This document shows positions 32,474-41,474 of a stretch of DNA of 64,000 nucleotides, one piece after another. A model generated the notes under the pieces. That model ran no database searches and was not told the origin of the DNA. It worked only from the letters and a program-made list of their open reading frames with translations. The stretch is from Burkholderiaceae bacterium (lineage in GTDB: Bacteria > Pseudomonadota > Gammaproteobacteria > Burkholderiales > Burkholderiaceae), in the NCBI GenBank assembly GCA_947447945.1, contig CANFLR010000003.1, positions 30,822 through 94,821 of the forward strand. The letters are read 5' to 3'. Each line of letters starts with the position of its first letter. Positions within the stretch are counted from its first letter, which is position 1. A program made the position numbers and the translations under genes.

Positions 32474-34381
32474 ATGGTTTCTTTTAAAAAACCCGACCTA
32501 AACTCTTTTCAAGAGCGCATTCATATTGCGACCATCTTCGTTACTATTTGTTTTTTAATTCTGGTTACCCGCCTACTTTGGTTGCAAATTATTAGCCATG
32601 GTAAATATTCATTGCTTGCGGAAAGCAACCGCATTGCACTCGTACCGGCCCCAGCAAACCGCGGCCTCATAATTGATCGAAACGGCGTTGTCATAGGCAG
32701 AAACTATTCGGCCTTGACACTCGACATCAATGCGGAAGAGGTCAAGGGCAATGTTGATGATCTAATCAGTGATTTATCCCAAATTGTGCTGATTTCGCCT
32801 CGAGATCGTCGAAATTTCAAGCGATCCCTAGAGGATTCCCGAAAAATGGGCACTTTTCCGCTTCGCTCAATGCTGACAGAGGCAGAAACAGCTCGCTTTA
32901 TGGCGAATCGCTACCGCTTTCCCGGGGTGGAAATCCGGGCCCGCAGCTTTCGCGAGTACCCCTATAACGAACTAGCCTCGCATTTAATTGGCTATATCGG
33001 GCGCGTTTCTCAGAAAGATAAAGAGCGCATGCAAGCTGAAATTGAGAGCGCAAAAGCAGATGATCCTGAGGCATTACAAACGTCTTTTTTGCCAGGCATT
33101 CAGTACGTCGGGAAAATTGGTTTAGAACAAAAATATGAATCCGTCTTACGGGGTGTTCCAGGATACGATCAAGTAGAAATCACTGCTGGCGGTAAACCTG
33201 TGCGCACACTTGCGAGCTCGCCCTCAGTGCCTGGAAAAAATATTGTTCTCTCCGTTGATATCAAATTACAGTATTTAGTTGAGGAGCTCTATGGCAATTT
33301 CCGAGGTGCCTTCGTCGCCATCGAACCTGAGACTGGCGATATTCTGGCTTTTGTATCTAAGCCCAACTTCAACCCAAATGATTTTGTTGAGGGAATTGAT
33401 GCAGTCACTTGGAAAGAGTTAAATGACTCTCCACAAAAACCACTTTACAACAGGCCACTAAAAGGCATCTATCCCCCTGGATCAACCTACAAACCCTTTA
33501 TGGCACTTGCCGCCTTAGAAAACAAAAAACGCACACCTACGCAAACGATTTTCGATCCCGGCTACTTTGACTTTGGTAACCATACTTTCCGCGATGATAA
33601 AAAAGGTGGGCATGGAACCGTAGACATGCAAAAGTCTATTGTCGAATCTTGCGACACTTATTACTACATGCTAGCGCGAGACATGGGCGTGAATATGATT
33701 GCAGGTTTTATGAAGCCATTTGGCTTTGGGCAAATTACTGGCATTGATTTACAAGGTGAATCTGCAGGCGTTCTGCCATCAACCGAATGGAAACAAAATA
33801 CCTTCAAAAAACCTGAACAACAAAAATGGTACGAAGGTGAAACCATTTCACTAGGGATTGGCCAAGGCTATAACGCATTCACTATTTTGCAATTAGCACA
33901 TGCCATGGCTAATCTCGCAAATAATGGCATTGTGATGAAGCCCCACTTAGTCAAAGCAATTGAAGATCCATTTACTCGCAATCGCACACTGACCACACCA
34001 AAAGAAAGTTATCGCATTGAACTCAAACCTGAAAATATTGAGGTCATTAAAAATGCTATGGTTGAAGTCAATCGTTCAGGCACTTCTGCAGCCTCATTTC
34101 AGGGTGCGCCTTTTGTTGCTGGCGGTAAAACCGGCACCGCACAAGTCTTTAGCTTAAATTCCAAAGACTATAAACATGGCGCTACTGCTGAGTTCTTGCG
34201 AGATCATGCCTTGTTCATCGCATTTGCACCAGCTGATAAACCCAAAATTGCAATTGCGATGGTGGTTGAGAATGCTGGCTTTGGTGCTCAATACGCTGCG
34301 CCTATCGCTCGCAAAGCACTTGATTACTATCTTGAAGGCAAGTGGCCAAAGGAGGTTCCCGAATGGAAAAGAGCCCCATAA
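32474..34381 (+). CDS. mrdA: Penicillin-binding protein 2 (elongation transpeptidase)
   Basis: DD-transpeptidase of the elongasome, anchored by one N-terminal membrane helix (about 18-40). It has the pedestal domain, then the penicillin-binding domain with active Ser337 in STYK (337-340), a SxN-type SCD and the KTG box in GGKTGTAQV. Length 635 aa is normal for class B PBP2. Eight nt after mreD. The rodA start lies within its last codons, so the transpeptidase and its cognate polymerase are made from overlapping reading frames. Confidence 0.97.
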   Translation: MVSFKKPDLNSFQERIHIATIFVTICFLILVTRLLWLQIISHGKYSLLAESNRIALVPAPANRGLIIDRNGVVIGRNYSALTLDINAEEVKGNVDDLISDLSQIVLISPRDRRNFKRSLEDSRKMGTFPLRSMLTEAETARFMANRYRFPGVEIRARSFREYPYNELASHLIGYIGRVSQKDKERMQAEIESAKADDPEALQTSFLPGIQYVGKIGLEQKYESVLRGVPGYDQVEITAGGKPVRTLASSPSVPGKNIVLSVDIKLQYLVEELYGNFRGAFVAIEPETGDILAFVSKPNFNPNDFVEGIDAVTWKELNDSPQKPLYNRPLKGIYPPGSTYKPFMALAALENKKRTPTQTIFDPGYFDFGNHTFRDDKKGGHGTVDMQKSIVESCDTYYYMLARDMGVNMIAGFMKPFGFGQITGIDLQGESAGVLPSTEWKQNTFKKPEQQKWYEGETISLGIGQGYNAFTILQLAHAMANLANNGIVMKPHLVKAIEDPFTRNRTLTTPKESYRIELKPENIEVIKNAMVEVNRSGTSAASFQGAPFVAGGKTGTAQVFSLNSKDYKHGATAEFLRDHALFIAFAPADKPKIAIAMVVENAGFGAQYAAPIARKALDYYLEGKWPKEVPEWKRAP

Positions 34382-35514
34382 GAAAAATTCGCAACGCCTT
34401 CTATCTAATTTTCTCTGGCCTTGATCGCCAGCTAGGCCTTATTCTTATTGGCTTGGCGGCAGTTGGTTTTTTTACCTTTCTTTCAGCAAGTCAAAATACG
34501 CCAGTATTAGTTGAAGATGAATTGCGCAATCTCGCACTGTCTTTTGTGGTGATGTGGATCGTGTCACGCATTCCACCAAAGTGGCTCGAACTTGCAGCGG
34601 TGTGGATATACGGCCTAGGCGTTGCATTGCTAGTGGCGGTGGCAGTTTTTGGGCTCATTAAAAAAGGTGCGCGCCGCTGGCTCAATATTGGTATTGTGAT
34701 TCAGCCATCTGAAATTATGAAAATTGCAATGCCATTGATGTTGGCTTGGTATTTTCAAAAACGTGAAGGCCTACAAAAAACTTGGGACTATGCAATTGCA
34801 CTCATCATCTTGGCCATTCCCATCTTCTTGATTGCACGACAACCAGATTTAGGTACCGCTCTTTTGGTTTTTGCCGCAGGGATGTATGTCATCATCCTAG
34901 CTGGACTTCCATGGAAATGGATTTTGCCTTTTGTAGGCATGGGAGTGTTTGCCATCCTTCTGATGATTATTTTTGGCAACACACTTTGCGCGCCTGACAT
35001 TCCATGGCCCTTCATTCAAGACTATCAAAAACATCGAGTCTGCACTTTATTAGATCCGAGCAGCGATCCTCTTGGCAAAGGCTTTCATACAATTCAATCA
35101 ATGATCGCAATCGGCTCTGGTGGATTTTTTGGTAAGGGCTGGTTTCAGGGCACCCAAGCGCACTTAGAATTTATTCCTGAAAAACACACTGATTTTGTTT
35201 TCGCTGTTTTCTCAGAAGAATTTGGCCTACTAGGTAATCTCGTTTTATTGGCACTTTTCTTTGCGCTCATCAAAAGAGGTTTGGCTATTTCAGCCGGTGC
35301 GCCTAATTTATTCACTCGTTTATTGGGCGCCTCTGTAACACTGATTTTCTTTACCTATGCTTTTGTCAATATCGGCATGGTGAGTGGGCTCTTGCCCGTT
35401 GTGGGCGTTCCACTTCCATTCATTAGCTATGGGGGCACTGCTTTAGTAACGCTCGGCTTTGGGGCTGGAATATTAATGAGTATTCACCGTCACCGTCGTT
35501 TGGTGCAAAGTTAG
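34363..35514 (+). CDS. rodA: Peptidoglycan glycosyltransferase RodA
   Basis: SEDS-family polymerase working with PBP2. About ten membrane segments, with ARRWLNIG, RQPDLGTALL, PEKHTDFVFAVFSEEFG and the terminal PLPFISYGGTALV signature. The start is ATG 34363 (383 aa), because GGAGG lies 7 nt upstream; an in-frame GTG at 34342 has no such site. Overlaps the end of mrdA by 19 nt. A strong hairpin terminator follows after about 25 nt. Confidence 0.97.
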   Translation: MEKSPIRKIRNAFYLIFSGLDRQLGLILIGLAAVGFFTFLSASQNTPVLVEDELRNLALSFVVMWIVSRIPPKWLELAAVWIYGLGVALLVAVAVFGLIKKGARRWLNIGIVIQPSEIMKIAMPLMLAWYFQKREGLQKTWDYAIALIILAIPIFLIARQPDLGTALLVFAAGMYVIILAGLPWKWILPFVGMGVFAILLMIIFGNTLCAPDIPWPFIQDYQKHRVCTLLDPSSDPLGKGFHTIQSMIAIGSGGFFGKGWFQGTQAHLEFIPEKHTDFVFAVFSEEFGLLGNLVLLALFFALIKRGLAISAGAPNLFTRLLGASVTLIFFTYAFVNIGMVSGLLPVVGVPLPFISYGGTALVTLGFGAGILMSIHRHRRLVQS

Positions 35515-35536
35515 TTAAGGGACTCTACCAAGCAAT

Positions 35537-35564
35537 AAAAAAGCCCGGCATGCCGGGCTTTTTT
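35537..35564. terminator. Bidirectional intrinsic terminator between rodA and the HU gene
   Basis: A perfect inverted repeat AAGCCCGGCA/TGCCGGGCTT has an A-run on its left and a T-run on its right, so it can terminate transcription from both sides. It lies 23 nt after the rodA stop and 16 nt after the HU stop on the other strand, exactly where two convergent transcripts meet. Confidence 0.93.
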
Positions 35565-35579
35565 ATCAAACCATAAGAA

Positions 35580-35864
35580 TTACTTCTTACGCTTGTTAAC
35601 TGAATCTTTAAATGCTTTACCAGCAGAAAACTTAACAGTTTTAGCAGCAGCGATTTTGAGTGGCTCACCAGTTTTTGGATTACGACCCATGCGTGCAGCG
35701 CGCTTACCAGATGAAAATGTACCGAAACCGATCAGTTGTACTGAGTCGCCTTTGGTAACAGCTTTAATGATGTGCTCAATAGCAGAATTTAATGCAAATT
35801 CAGCTTTGGCTTTTGAGATCTCAGCATCGTCAGCAATCGCTGCGATTAGTTCTGCTTTGTTCAA
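35580..35864 (-). CDS. HU-family DNA-binding protein
   Basis: Histone-like dimeric DNA-bending protein of 94 residues. Begins [22 protein letters not shown], then [25 protein letters not shown], the DNA-binding arm with the Pro that intercalates, and a Lys-rich end. The start codon is TTG 35864, fixed by AAGGAG 6 nt upstream and by the family's N-terminus. Just upstream an AGCGC/GCGCT inverted repeat (about 35891-35905) lies in the leader or promoter; its role is unknown. Confidence 0.96.
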   Translation of the reverse strand: MNKAELIAAIADDAEISKAKAEFALNSAIEHIIKAVTKGDSVQLIGFGTFSSGKRAARMGRNPKTGEPLKIAAAKTVKFSAGKAFKDSVNKRKK

Positions 35865-35977
35865 GTGAAGCTCCTTATAGATATTGTGTCAGCGCCCAGT
35901 GCGCTTACATGATTTTAACCACAAAAAATTACAAAAATAAACGCTTTAAAAACAATATTTTTGATTACCGCTTTTTA

Positions 35978-36340
35978 TCAGTCCAAAACACTAATGTCGT
36001 TGACAAAATACTCAGTATCGCCAAAACAGGTTGTTGGCAATCCAATGTGTTGCTCATACTTTAATGCGACCTTTTTACCTAAATTTGCATTAATCTTTTG
36101 CGCCACAGCATCTTCACGCACCGTAAAGAGGAATTTTTCTGTCATTGTGCCCGGCATCGATACCATGGCTAACTCCCCCTCCCAGGTCTTGCAGACATAG
36201 CCACGATTGGAAAATTTCTGGACATAACCGGCGCGCTCACCGCTGCCATAACTCCAATTTAGCATGCCCCATGTGTAGGCTGCTATACCCGTAATACCAA
36301 TGAATACAAGGCTTAAGAGCCACTTTATGAATTGATTCAT
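35978..36340 (-). CDS. Conserved single-pass membrane protein of unknown function
   Basis: Not recognised as a characterised family. ATG 36340 is chosen (120 aa) because AGGA lies 8 nt upstream. The protein has one N-terminal hydrophobic helix (about 4-23, IKWLLSLVFIGITGIAAY), so it is anchored or secreted. A compact domain follows with two cysteines (in GYVCKTWEGELAM and TTCFGDTEYFV) that could form a disulfide. It stands alone between HU and the LpxO-like gene, with no operon context to suggest a role. Confidence 0.8.
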   Translation of the reverse strand: MNQFIKWLLSLVFIGITGIAAYTWGMLNWSYGSGERAGYVQKFSNRGYVCKTWEGELAMVSMPGTMTEKFLFTVREDAVAQKINANLGKKVALKYEQHIGLPTTCFGDTEYFVNDISVLD

Positions 36341-36470
36341 GATCATTTTCCTGAAAAATATTTGCAATTAAGTCGACTTTTTTAAGTATAGGAGCTTATT
36401 TCATCAAGAAATAGATAGAGAGCTTCAGATATCCAAATTAAAATGGGGCATTAACGCTGATTGGTACCCC

Positions 36471-37373
36471 ATGCAAACTCGCCATATTATTTTCCTGATC
36501 TTTATCTTCTCGGCGTTGTTTGTCTATTTTCGTGGAAGAGTGCGTTTTGGCCTGGTGAGATCTCTCACTGACTACCAGGTGCTTTTAGCGCCTATCAATT
36601 GCTTGCTCTACCTTTTTTCCAAAGTAAAAGCCGGCGCTTTTATACCAGTAGGGCAATTCCCAGAGCTTCAGCCATTGCAAGATAACTGGGAAATCATTCG
36701 CCAGGAAGCTCTTTCACTTAATGAGGAGGGCGGTATTGCTGCTGCAACTGGCTATAACGATATTGGCTTTAACTCTTTTTTCCGCACGGGATGGAAGCGC
36801 TTTCACCTTTATTGGTATGGCAAAGAGATGCCCTCCGCACAAGTCAGTTGCCCAAAAACTGTGGCTCTGCTCAAGTCCATTCCCTCGATTAAGGCGGCGA
36901 TGTTTGCCTCCCTACCCCCTGGCGCCAAGCTGGTTCGACATCGTGACCCCTACGCCGGCTCTTTGCGCTATCACATTGGCCTTACTACGCCAAATGACCC
37001 TAAATGCTTCATTGAAGTAGATGGGGAACGCTATTTCTGGAAAGACGGTGAAGCGGTGATGTTTGATGAAACCTATATTCATCTTGCAGCAAATGAAACC
37101 GATCAGCAGCGAATCGTTTTATTTTGCGATGTAGAGCGACCTCTTTATACCAAACCGGCGCAACTTCTCAATCGCTGGTTTGGTCGTTATGTCATGAGCA
37201 CCACCTCGTCACAGAATGTAGAAGGAGAAAGGCTTGGCTTTATCAATGTCCTTTTCGGCTACTTTTATCACCTAAGAGCTCAAGCCAAAAAACTGAAGGC
37301 AAAAAATCGATCTGCTTATTACCTCGGCAAATGGGTGCTCATTTTAGGGGTTTTGTGGGCAATTTTTTGGTAG
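36471..37373 (+). CDS. Aspartyl/asparaginyl beta-hydroxylase family, LpxO-like lipid A hydroxylase
   Basis: Fe(II)/2-oxoglutarate dioxygenase-type protein of 300 residues with hydrophobic helices at both ends (about 4-19 and the C-terminal WVLILGVLWAIFW). The catalytic core shows VRHRDPYAGSLRYHIGL with the metal His-Asp, DGERYFWKDGEAVMFDETYIHLA with the second His, and a following Arg. This matches LpxO, which 2-hydroxylates a lipid A acyl chain. A lipid A acyltransferase gene lies about 1 kb downstream, which supports an outer-membrane role. Exact substrate is inferred. Confidence 0.85.
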   Translation: MQTRHIIFLIFIFSALFVYFRGRVRFGLVRSLTDYQVLLAPINCLLYLFSKVKAGAFIPVGQFPELQPLQDNWEIIRQEALSLNEEGGIAAATGYNDIGFNSFFRTGWKRFHLYWYGKEMPSAQVSCPKTVALLKSIPSIKAAMFASLPPGAKLVRHRDPYAGSLRYHIGLTTPNDPKCFIEVDGERYFWKDGEAVMFDETYIHLAANETDQQRIVLFCDVERPLYTKPAQLLNRWFGRYVMSTTSSQNVEGERLGFINVLFGYFYHLRAQAKKLKAKNRSAYYLGKWVLILGVLWAIFW

Positions 37374-37376
37374 TAG

Positions 37377-37682
37377 CTAGGGCTTTAAGACCTCTGCTAT
37401 TCGCTCAGGGGTGATTGACCCCCAGATTTCTAGTCTTTTTTTACGGCTATTTTGTCCAGATAGAAACTGAATCTGCTTTTGGGGCACCTTTAATTGCTTT
37501 GAAAGCCAGGCCAAGAGCATTTCATTGGCCTTATTTTCGATGGCAGGCGCCTGCAATGAAATCTTCAGGCAGCCATCATGCAAGCCAACCACCTTACTCA
37601 GCTTGGCACCAGGCTGGCAATAGAGATTGAGCACAATTCCGGTGGGTGTTTCCTGCAACCAAATGGGCATTTTCAAACTCAT
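37377..37682 (-). CDS. DUF167 (YggU-like) family protein
   Basis: Small protein of 101 residues matching the YggU/DUF167 pattern: LYCQPGAKLSKVVG, KISLQAPAIENKANEMLLAWLSKQL and SGQNSRKKRLEI. No biochemical function is established for this widespread family. Convergent with the LpxO-like gene (3 nt between stops) and divergent from the carbonic anhydrase gene (13 nt). ATG 37670 is an alternative start four codons in. Confidence 0.88.
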   Translation of the reverse strand: MSLKMPIWLQETPTGIVLNLYCQPGAKLSKVVGLHDGCLKISLQAPAIENKANEMLLAWLSKQLKVPQKQIQFLSGQNSRKKRLEIWGSITPERIAEVLKP

Positions 37683-37695
37683 TTAAACTCAAACT

Positions 37696-38361
37696 ATGAT
37701 TATGAAGAACTCCAGCGCCTTAAACCACCTATTTGCAAATAATCGCGCATGGGCTGAAAACATGGTTGCCAAAGATGCCGATTTCTTTAAGCGGCTTGTT
37801 AATCAACAGGCGCCAGAATATCTCTGGATAGGGTGTGCTGACAGTCGCGTACCAGCAAATGAAATCGTTGACTTAATGCCTGGCGAACTTTTTGTCCATC
37901 GCAACGTCGCCAATGTTGTTGTTCATACTGACTTAAATTGCCTCTCTGTCATTCAGTTTGCGATAGATTTACTTAAGGTGAAGCATATTTTAGTAGTGGG
38001 TCATTATGGTTGCGCCGGCGTGCATGCAGCTCTTAGTGATCGCCGTGTAGGACTTGCAGATAACTGGTTGCGGCATGTTAAGGATGTCCATCAAAAACAC
38101 GAGCGCTATTTGGGCGAGCTAATACCCACACCTCAGCGCCAAGATCGCCTCTGCGAACTGAATGTGATCGAGCAGGTCGTCAATGTCTGTGAAACTACCA
38201 TTGTTCAGGATGCTTGGGCACGTGGCCAAGAGCTCTCGGTACACGGCTGGGCCTATCGCCTCGATACTGGACTAGTAAATGATTTAGGTATGTCTTGCAG
38301 CTCCATAGAAGAGATGGAAGTACGCTATAAAAAAACCTTGACACGTTACGACGCTAAATAA
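37696..38361 (+). CDS. Beta-class carbonic anhydrase
   Basis: Interconverts CO2 and bicarbonate in the cytoplasm. 221 residues with the zinc ligands of the beta class: C47 and D49 in GCADSR, and H103/C106 in VVGHYGCAGV. The FVHRNVANVV segment is also conserved. Followed by the third lipid A acyltransferase-like gene after 8 nt. ATG 37702 is an alternative start two codons in. Confidence 0.95.
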   Translation: MIMKNSSALNHLFANNRAWAENMVAKDADFFKRLVNQQAPEYLWIGCADSRVPANEIVDLMPGELFVHRNVANVVVHTDLNCLSVIQFAIDLLKVKHILVVGHYGCAGVHAALSDRRVGLADNWLRHVKDVHQKHERYLGELIPTPQRQDRLCELNVIEQVVNVCETTIVQDAWARGQELSVHGWAYRLDTGLVNDLGMSCSSIEEMEVRYKKTLTRYDAK

Positions 38362-38369
38362 AGTTACGC

Positions 38370-39257
38370 TTGCTTACCTCTTTGTCCAATGAAGCGATCG
38401 TTGTTTTATTAAAGCTTCTCTCAAGGTTACCCTACACCGTATTAGTGGCTATTGGCCACGGCCTGGGCTTCATTGCCGCCAGAATTCCCAGCGAACGCAA
38501 TCGTGTTGTCAAGACGAATTTACAATTATGCTTCCCCGAATTAACGCAAGAAGCTATTGACCAATTAAGCAAGCAGCATTGGCGCCTCCTAGGAAGAAGC
38601 CTAGTAGAAAAAAGTATTATTTGGTGCGGCAGTGAAGCTGCATTAAGCAAGATGATTGAAGTGCGTTCTGAGGTAGATCTCTCCGATAGAAAACCTCGCA
38701 TCTTAGTGAATATGCACTTTACCGGCATTGAAGGTAGCATTATCTTAAGTGCGCTAGCAAAAAAAAATCACTGGCCTCGCACCTCTGGATTTTTTCAAAG
38801 AATGAAAAATCCTTTTTTTAATCAAAAAATTATTGAGTGGCGCAATCGTTTTGGTGGCAACTCCATAGATCGCCAAGGTAACTCTATTGCCTTAATCCGA
38901 GAAATTCGTAAAGGCAGCTTCATCATCATTGCTCCCGATATTGACTTGGGTCTGAAGGACTCGATATTTGCGCCATTCTTTGGCATCCAAACCAATACCA
39001 TCACTGCAGTCTCGAGACTTGCTAGCATTACTGGTGCTGAAGTTTGCATGATGATTACAGCTCTCAAACTAGATGAAAGCGCTTATGTTTGCTCCATTAG
39101 TAAACCGTTGCCTGATTTTCCCAGCGACAATCCTGAAGTAGATACCGCCCGCCTGAATCAGATTTTTGAAGCAGAAATCCGTAACAGGCCAGCTGAATAT
39201 TATTGGGTGCACAAGCGCTTCAAAAATCGCCCCAATAATGAAGCGAGTCCTTACTAA
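38370..39257 (+). CDS. Lipid A biosynthesis acyltransferase (LpxL/HtrB family), copy 3
   Basis: 295 residues from TTG 38370, the first plausible start after an in-frame TAA; the ribosome site is weak, so the exact start is uncertain. HX4E is H116-FTGI-E121, then KNPFFNQKIIEWRNRFGG, APDIDLGLKDSIF and APFFGIQTNTIT. It aligns end to end with copy 2 at 15341, sharing long identical blocks and the same terminal EYYWVHKRFK, so the two look like a gene duplication now 23 kb apart. Copy 1 is much more distant. Confidence 0.87.
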   Translation: MLTSLSNEAIVVLLKLLSRLPYTVLVAIGHGLGFIAARIPSERNRVVKTNLQLCFPELTQEAIDQLSKQHWRLLGRSLVEKSIIWCGSEAALSKMIEVRSEVDLSDRKPRILVNMHFTGIEGSIILSALAKKNHWPRTSGFFQRMKNPFFNQKIIEWRNRFGGNSIDRQGNSIALIREIRKGSFIIIAPDIDLGLKDSIFAPFFGIQTNTITAVSRLASITGAEVCMMITALKLDESAYVCSISKPLPDFPSDNPEVDTARLNQIFEAEIRNRPAEYYWVHKRFKNRPNNEASPY

Positions 39258-39295
39258 GCCTTCATTTGAGATCCCTTTTGTCCTATCATTAAGAA

Positions 39296-40048
39296 ATGAG
39301 CAATCGTATTGGGCTATTTGCCGACCTCCACAGCAATTTAGAAGCTTTTGAAGCTTGCATGGAAAAAGCGCAGGAACTTGGTGTTACACGCATGGTTTTC
39401 TTGGGTGATCTTGTTGGATACAACGCAGATCCCACAGCTTTAGTCGATCGGATTGCAGAGCTTGTGCAATCCGGTAAAGCTCTAGCTGTTTTAGGAAATC
39501 ACGATGAGGCCATTTTTAAAGATTACTCCCAGAGAATGAATCCTAGTGCGAATGCTGCAATTGAGTGGACCAAGTCACAACTCAGCCGTGCTCATGTGGA
39601 TTTTTTAAAGGGGCTGCCCCTCGTCATTAATGAAGAGCATATTTTCTTTACACACGCTTCAGCACATAAGCCTGCCGAATGGAACTACGTCACCGACAGC
39701 ATGAGCGCTTGGCAATGCGTTCAAAGCTCTGGAAAATCCTATACCTTTGTGGGCCATGCCCATGAGCAAGCACTTTTTTATCAAAGCGCCGTTGGTAAGC
39801 TCATTCGCTTTGCACCACACCCAGGTGATGAAGTGCCAGTGCTCAGCCATCGTCAATGGGTTGCTGTTGTTGGCTCACTAGGACAACCCAGAGATGGAAA
39901 TCCAGAAGCCTGCTTTGCAATTTTTGAACCTGAAATTTCAGTGCTAACTTTTCATCGCGTACCGTATGACCACTTTCTAGCCGCAGATAAAGTAAGACGC
40001 GCCGGCCTTCCAGAAGATTTAGTCAATCGATTAATTACCGGTAAATAA
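39296..40048 (+). CDS. Metallophosphoesterase family protein
   Basis: Calcineurin-like phosphoesterase of 250 residues. The metal-site motifs are in order: ADLHSN near residue 9, FLGDLVGYN, LGNHDEAI, FFTHAS, and GHAHEQALF. Such proteins include protein phosphatases and phosphodiesterases; substrate is not shown. It precedes a Ser/Thr kinase-USP fusion by only 7 nt, so the two are almost certainly co-expressed and may be opposing partners. Confidence 0.88.
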   Translation: MSNRIGLFADLHSNLEAFEACMEKAQELGVTRMVFLGDLVGYNADPTALVDRIAELVQSGKALAVLGNHDEAIFKDYSQRMNPSANAAIEWTKSQLSRAHVDFLKGLPLVINEEHIFFTHASAHKPAEWNYVTDSMSAWQCVQSSGKSYTFVGHAHEQALFYQSAVGKLIRFAPHPGDEVPVLSHRQWVAVVGSLGQPRDGNPEACFAIFEPEISVLTFHRVPYDHFLAADKVRRAGLPEDLVNRLITGK

Positions 40049-40055
40049 ATTACCC

Positions 40056-41474
40056 ATGCCCATTACAACTGATATTGAAGCTGTCGACGACATATTTCAG
40101 GAAGGCAAGGTAGTGGATGGTTTTGTGTTGGGCAAAGAACTGCACCGTGGCGGCATGGCCAGCCTTTTCACGGCAAGCAAAGAAGGTATAAATCTTCCAA
40201 TCCTCCTAAAGATACCGCGTGTAGGCAAAGATCAGCCTGTTGAGAGTTTGATCGGTTTTGAAACTGAGTTGACTATTTTGCGCTCATTGAAGAGCCCCTA
40301 CGTTCCAAAATATCTCGGCTCAGGAAATATGGCTACGCGCCCTTACATTGCTATGGAGCAAGTGGTGGGGCGACCACTTGAAGAGCTCATTAAAGAAGGT
40401 AAGCAATTTAGTGTTGATGCGGTGATTAGAATCGGTGCCGATCTTGCACAAGCGGCGCAATCTCTCCACTCGCAAGATGCGATCCATTTGGATATCAAAC
40501 CTGACAACATCTTAATTGATGGCCAAGGTAAATTAACGCTAATCGATTTTGGCCTCTCACATCATTCGCGCTTTCCGGACTTGCTTGCTGAAGAAATGCG
40601 TAAAGGAATTGGTTCTGCGCCCTATATTTCGCCGGAACAGGTTGCTGGTGTTCGCTCAGATTCACGAAGTGACATCTTCTCCATCGGCGTCATCATGTAT
40701 GAATTGCTGACGGGCGAACTCCCCTTTGGAAATCCACAGTCTATGAGCGGTCTACGAAAAAGAATGTGGGCAGAACCATTTCCCCCCCGAGCAATTCGCA
40801 AAGAAATCCCACGCTGGCTACAAGAGGTAGTATTGCGTTGCCTTGAAGCTAGGGCGGATGATCGTTATCAAAGCGCCACGCATCTTCGCCAAGTATTGCG
40901 CGATCCCGAAAGTGTAAAACTGACAAGCCGATCTGAACGGCTTGAGCCCCCCAGTTTTTGGGAAAATCTCAAACGCTGGCTTAAAGCTGCTGGCTACGAG
41001 CCTTCACCAAGCCCTCTGCCAAGTAGGGGCAACCAAGATGCGCCATTAATGATTGCGGCTATTGATACCCGTCAATCCGATGAAAAACTCCGTGACCAGA
41101 TGCAAACTACGGCTAAGAACCTATTACAGGCGCACCCTGAAAGTCGTTTAATTTGCCTGAGCACGATTGCCAGCACACCCACCTTTGAAGGCAAGCAAGA
41201 AAGTGAGACTGCCAGCGGCATTGTCCGTGGTCACCTCGTTCAGTTGATGGAGTGGGCAAAGCCACTCCATCTACCACCAGAGCGGATTTCCTATCACGTG
41301 CTAGAAGCACTTGATCCTGCAGCCCGTATTGTTGAGTTTGCAAAAGACAATGATGCATCACTCATTTTGATTGGCGCATCCCACAAACTACCAAACAAGG
41401 TAGCGCCTTGGAGAACTTCCATGACCAAAATCGTCGAGGAAGCCCCCTGCAGCGTTCACATTGTTAGAACTTAA
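40056..41474 (+). CDS. Serine/threonine kinase fused to a universal stress protein domain
   Basis: 472 residues. The N-terminal Hanks-type kinase has a glycine-rich loop GKELHRGGMASLF, catalytic Lys52, HLDIKPDN (146 is the catalytic Asp; the motif has HLD where HRD is usual), DFGLS (164-168) and SAPYISPEQ. After a Pro-rich linker (about 310-330), the C-terminal UspA-like domain starts at LMIAAIDTRQ and ends with GASHKLPN and CSVHIV, resembling the Usp nucleotide motif. No transmembrane segment is seen, so it is probably cytoplasmic. Its neighbour is a metallophosphoesterase. Confidence 0.9.
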   Translation: MPITTDIEAVDDIFQEGKVVDGFVLGKELHRGGMASLFTASKEGINLPILLKIPRVGKDQPVESLIGFETELTILRSLKSPYVPKYLGSGNMATRPYIAMEQVVGRPLEELIKEGKQFSVDAVIRIGADLAQAAQSLHSQDAIHLDIKPDNILIDGQGKLTLIDFGLSHHSRFPDLLAEEMRKGIGSAPYISPEQVAGVRSDSRSDIFSIGVIMYELLTGELPFGNPQSMSGLRKRMWAEPFPPRAIRKEIPRWLQEVVLRCLEARADDRYQSATHLRQVLRDPESVKLTSRSERLEPPSFWENLKRWLKAAGYEPSPSPLPSRGNQDAPLMIAAIDTRQSDEKLRDQMQTTAKNLLQAHPESRLICLSTIASTPTFEGKQESETASGIVRGHLVQLMEWAKPLHLPPERISYHVLEALDPAARIVEFAKDNDASLILIGASHKLPNKVAPWRTSMTKIVEEAPCSVHIVRT

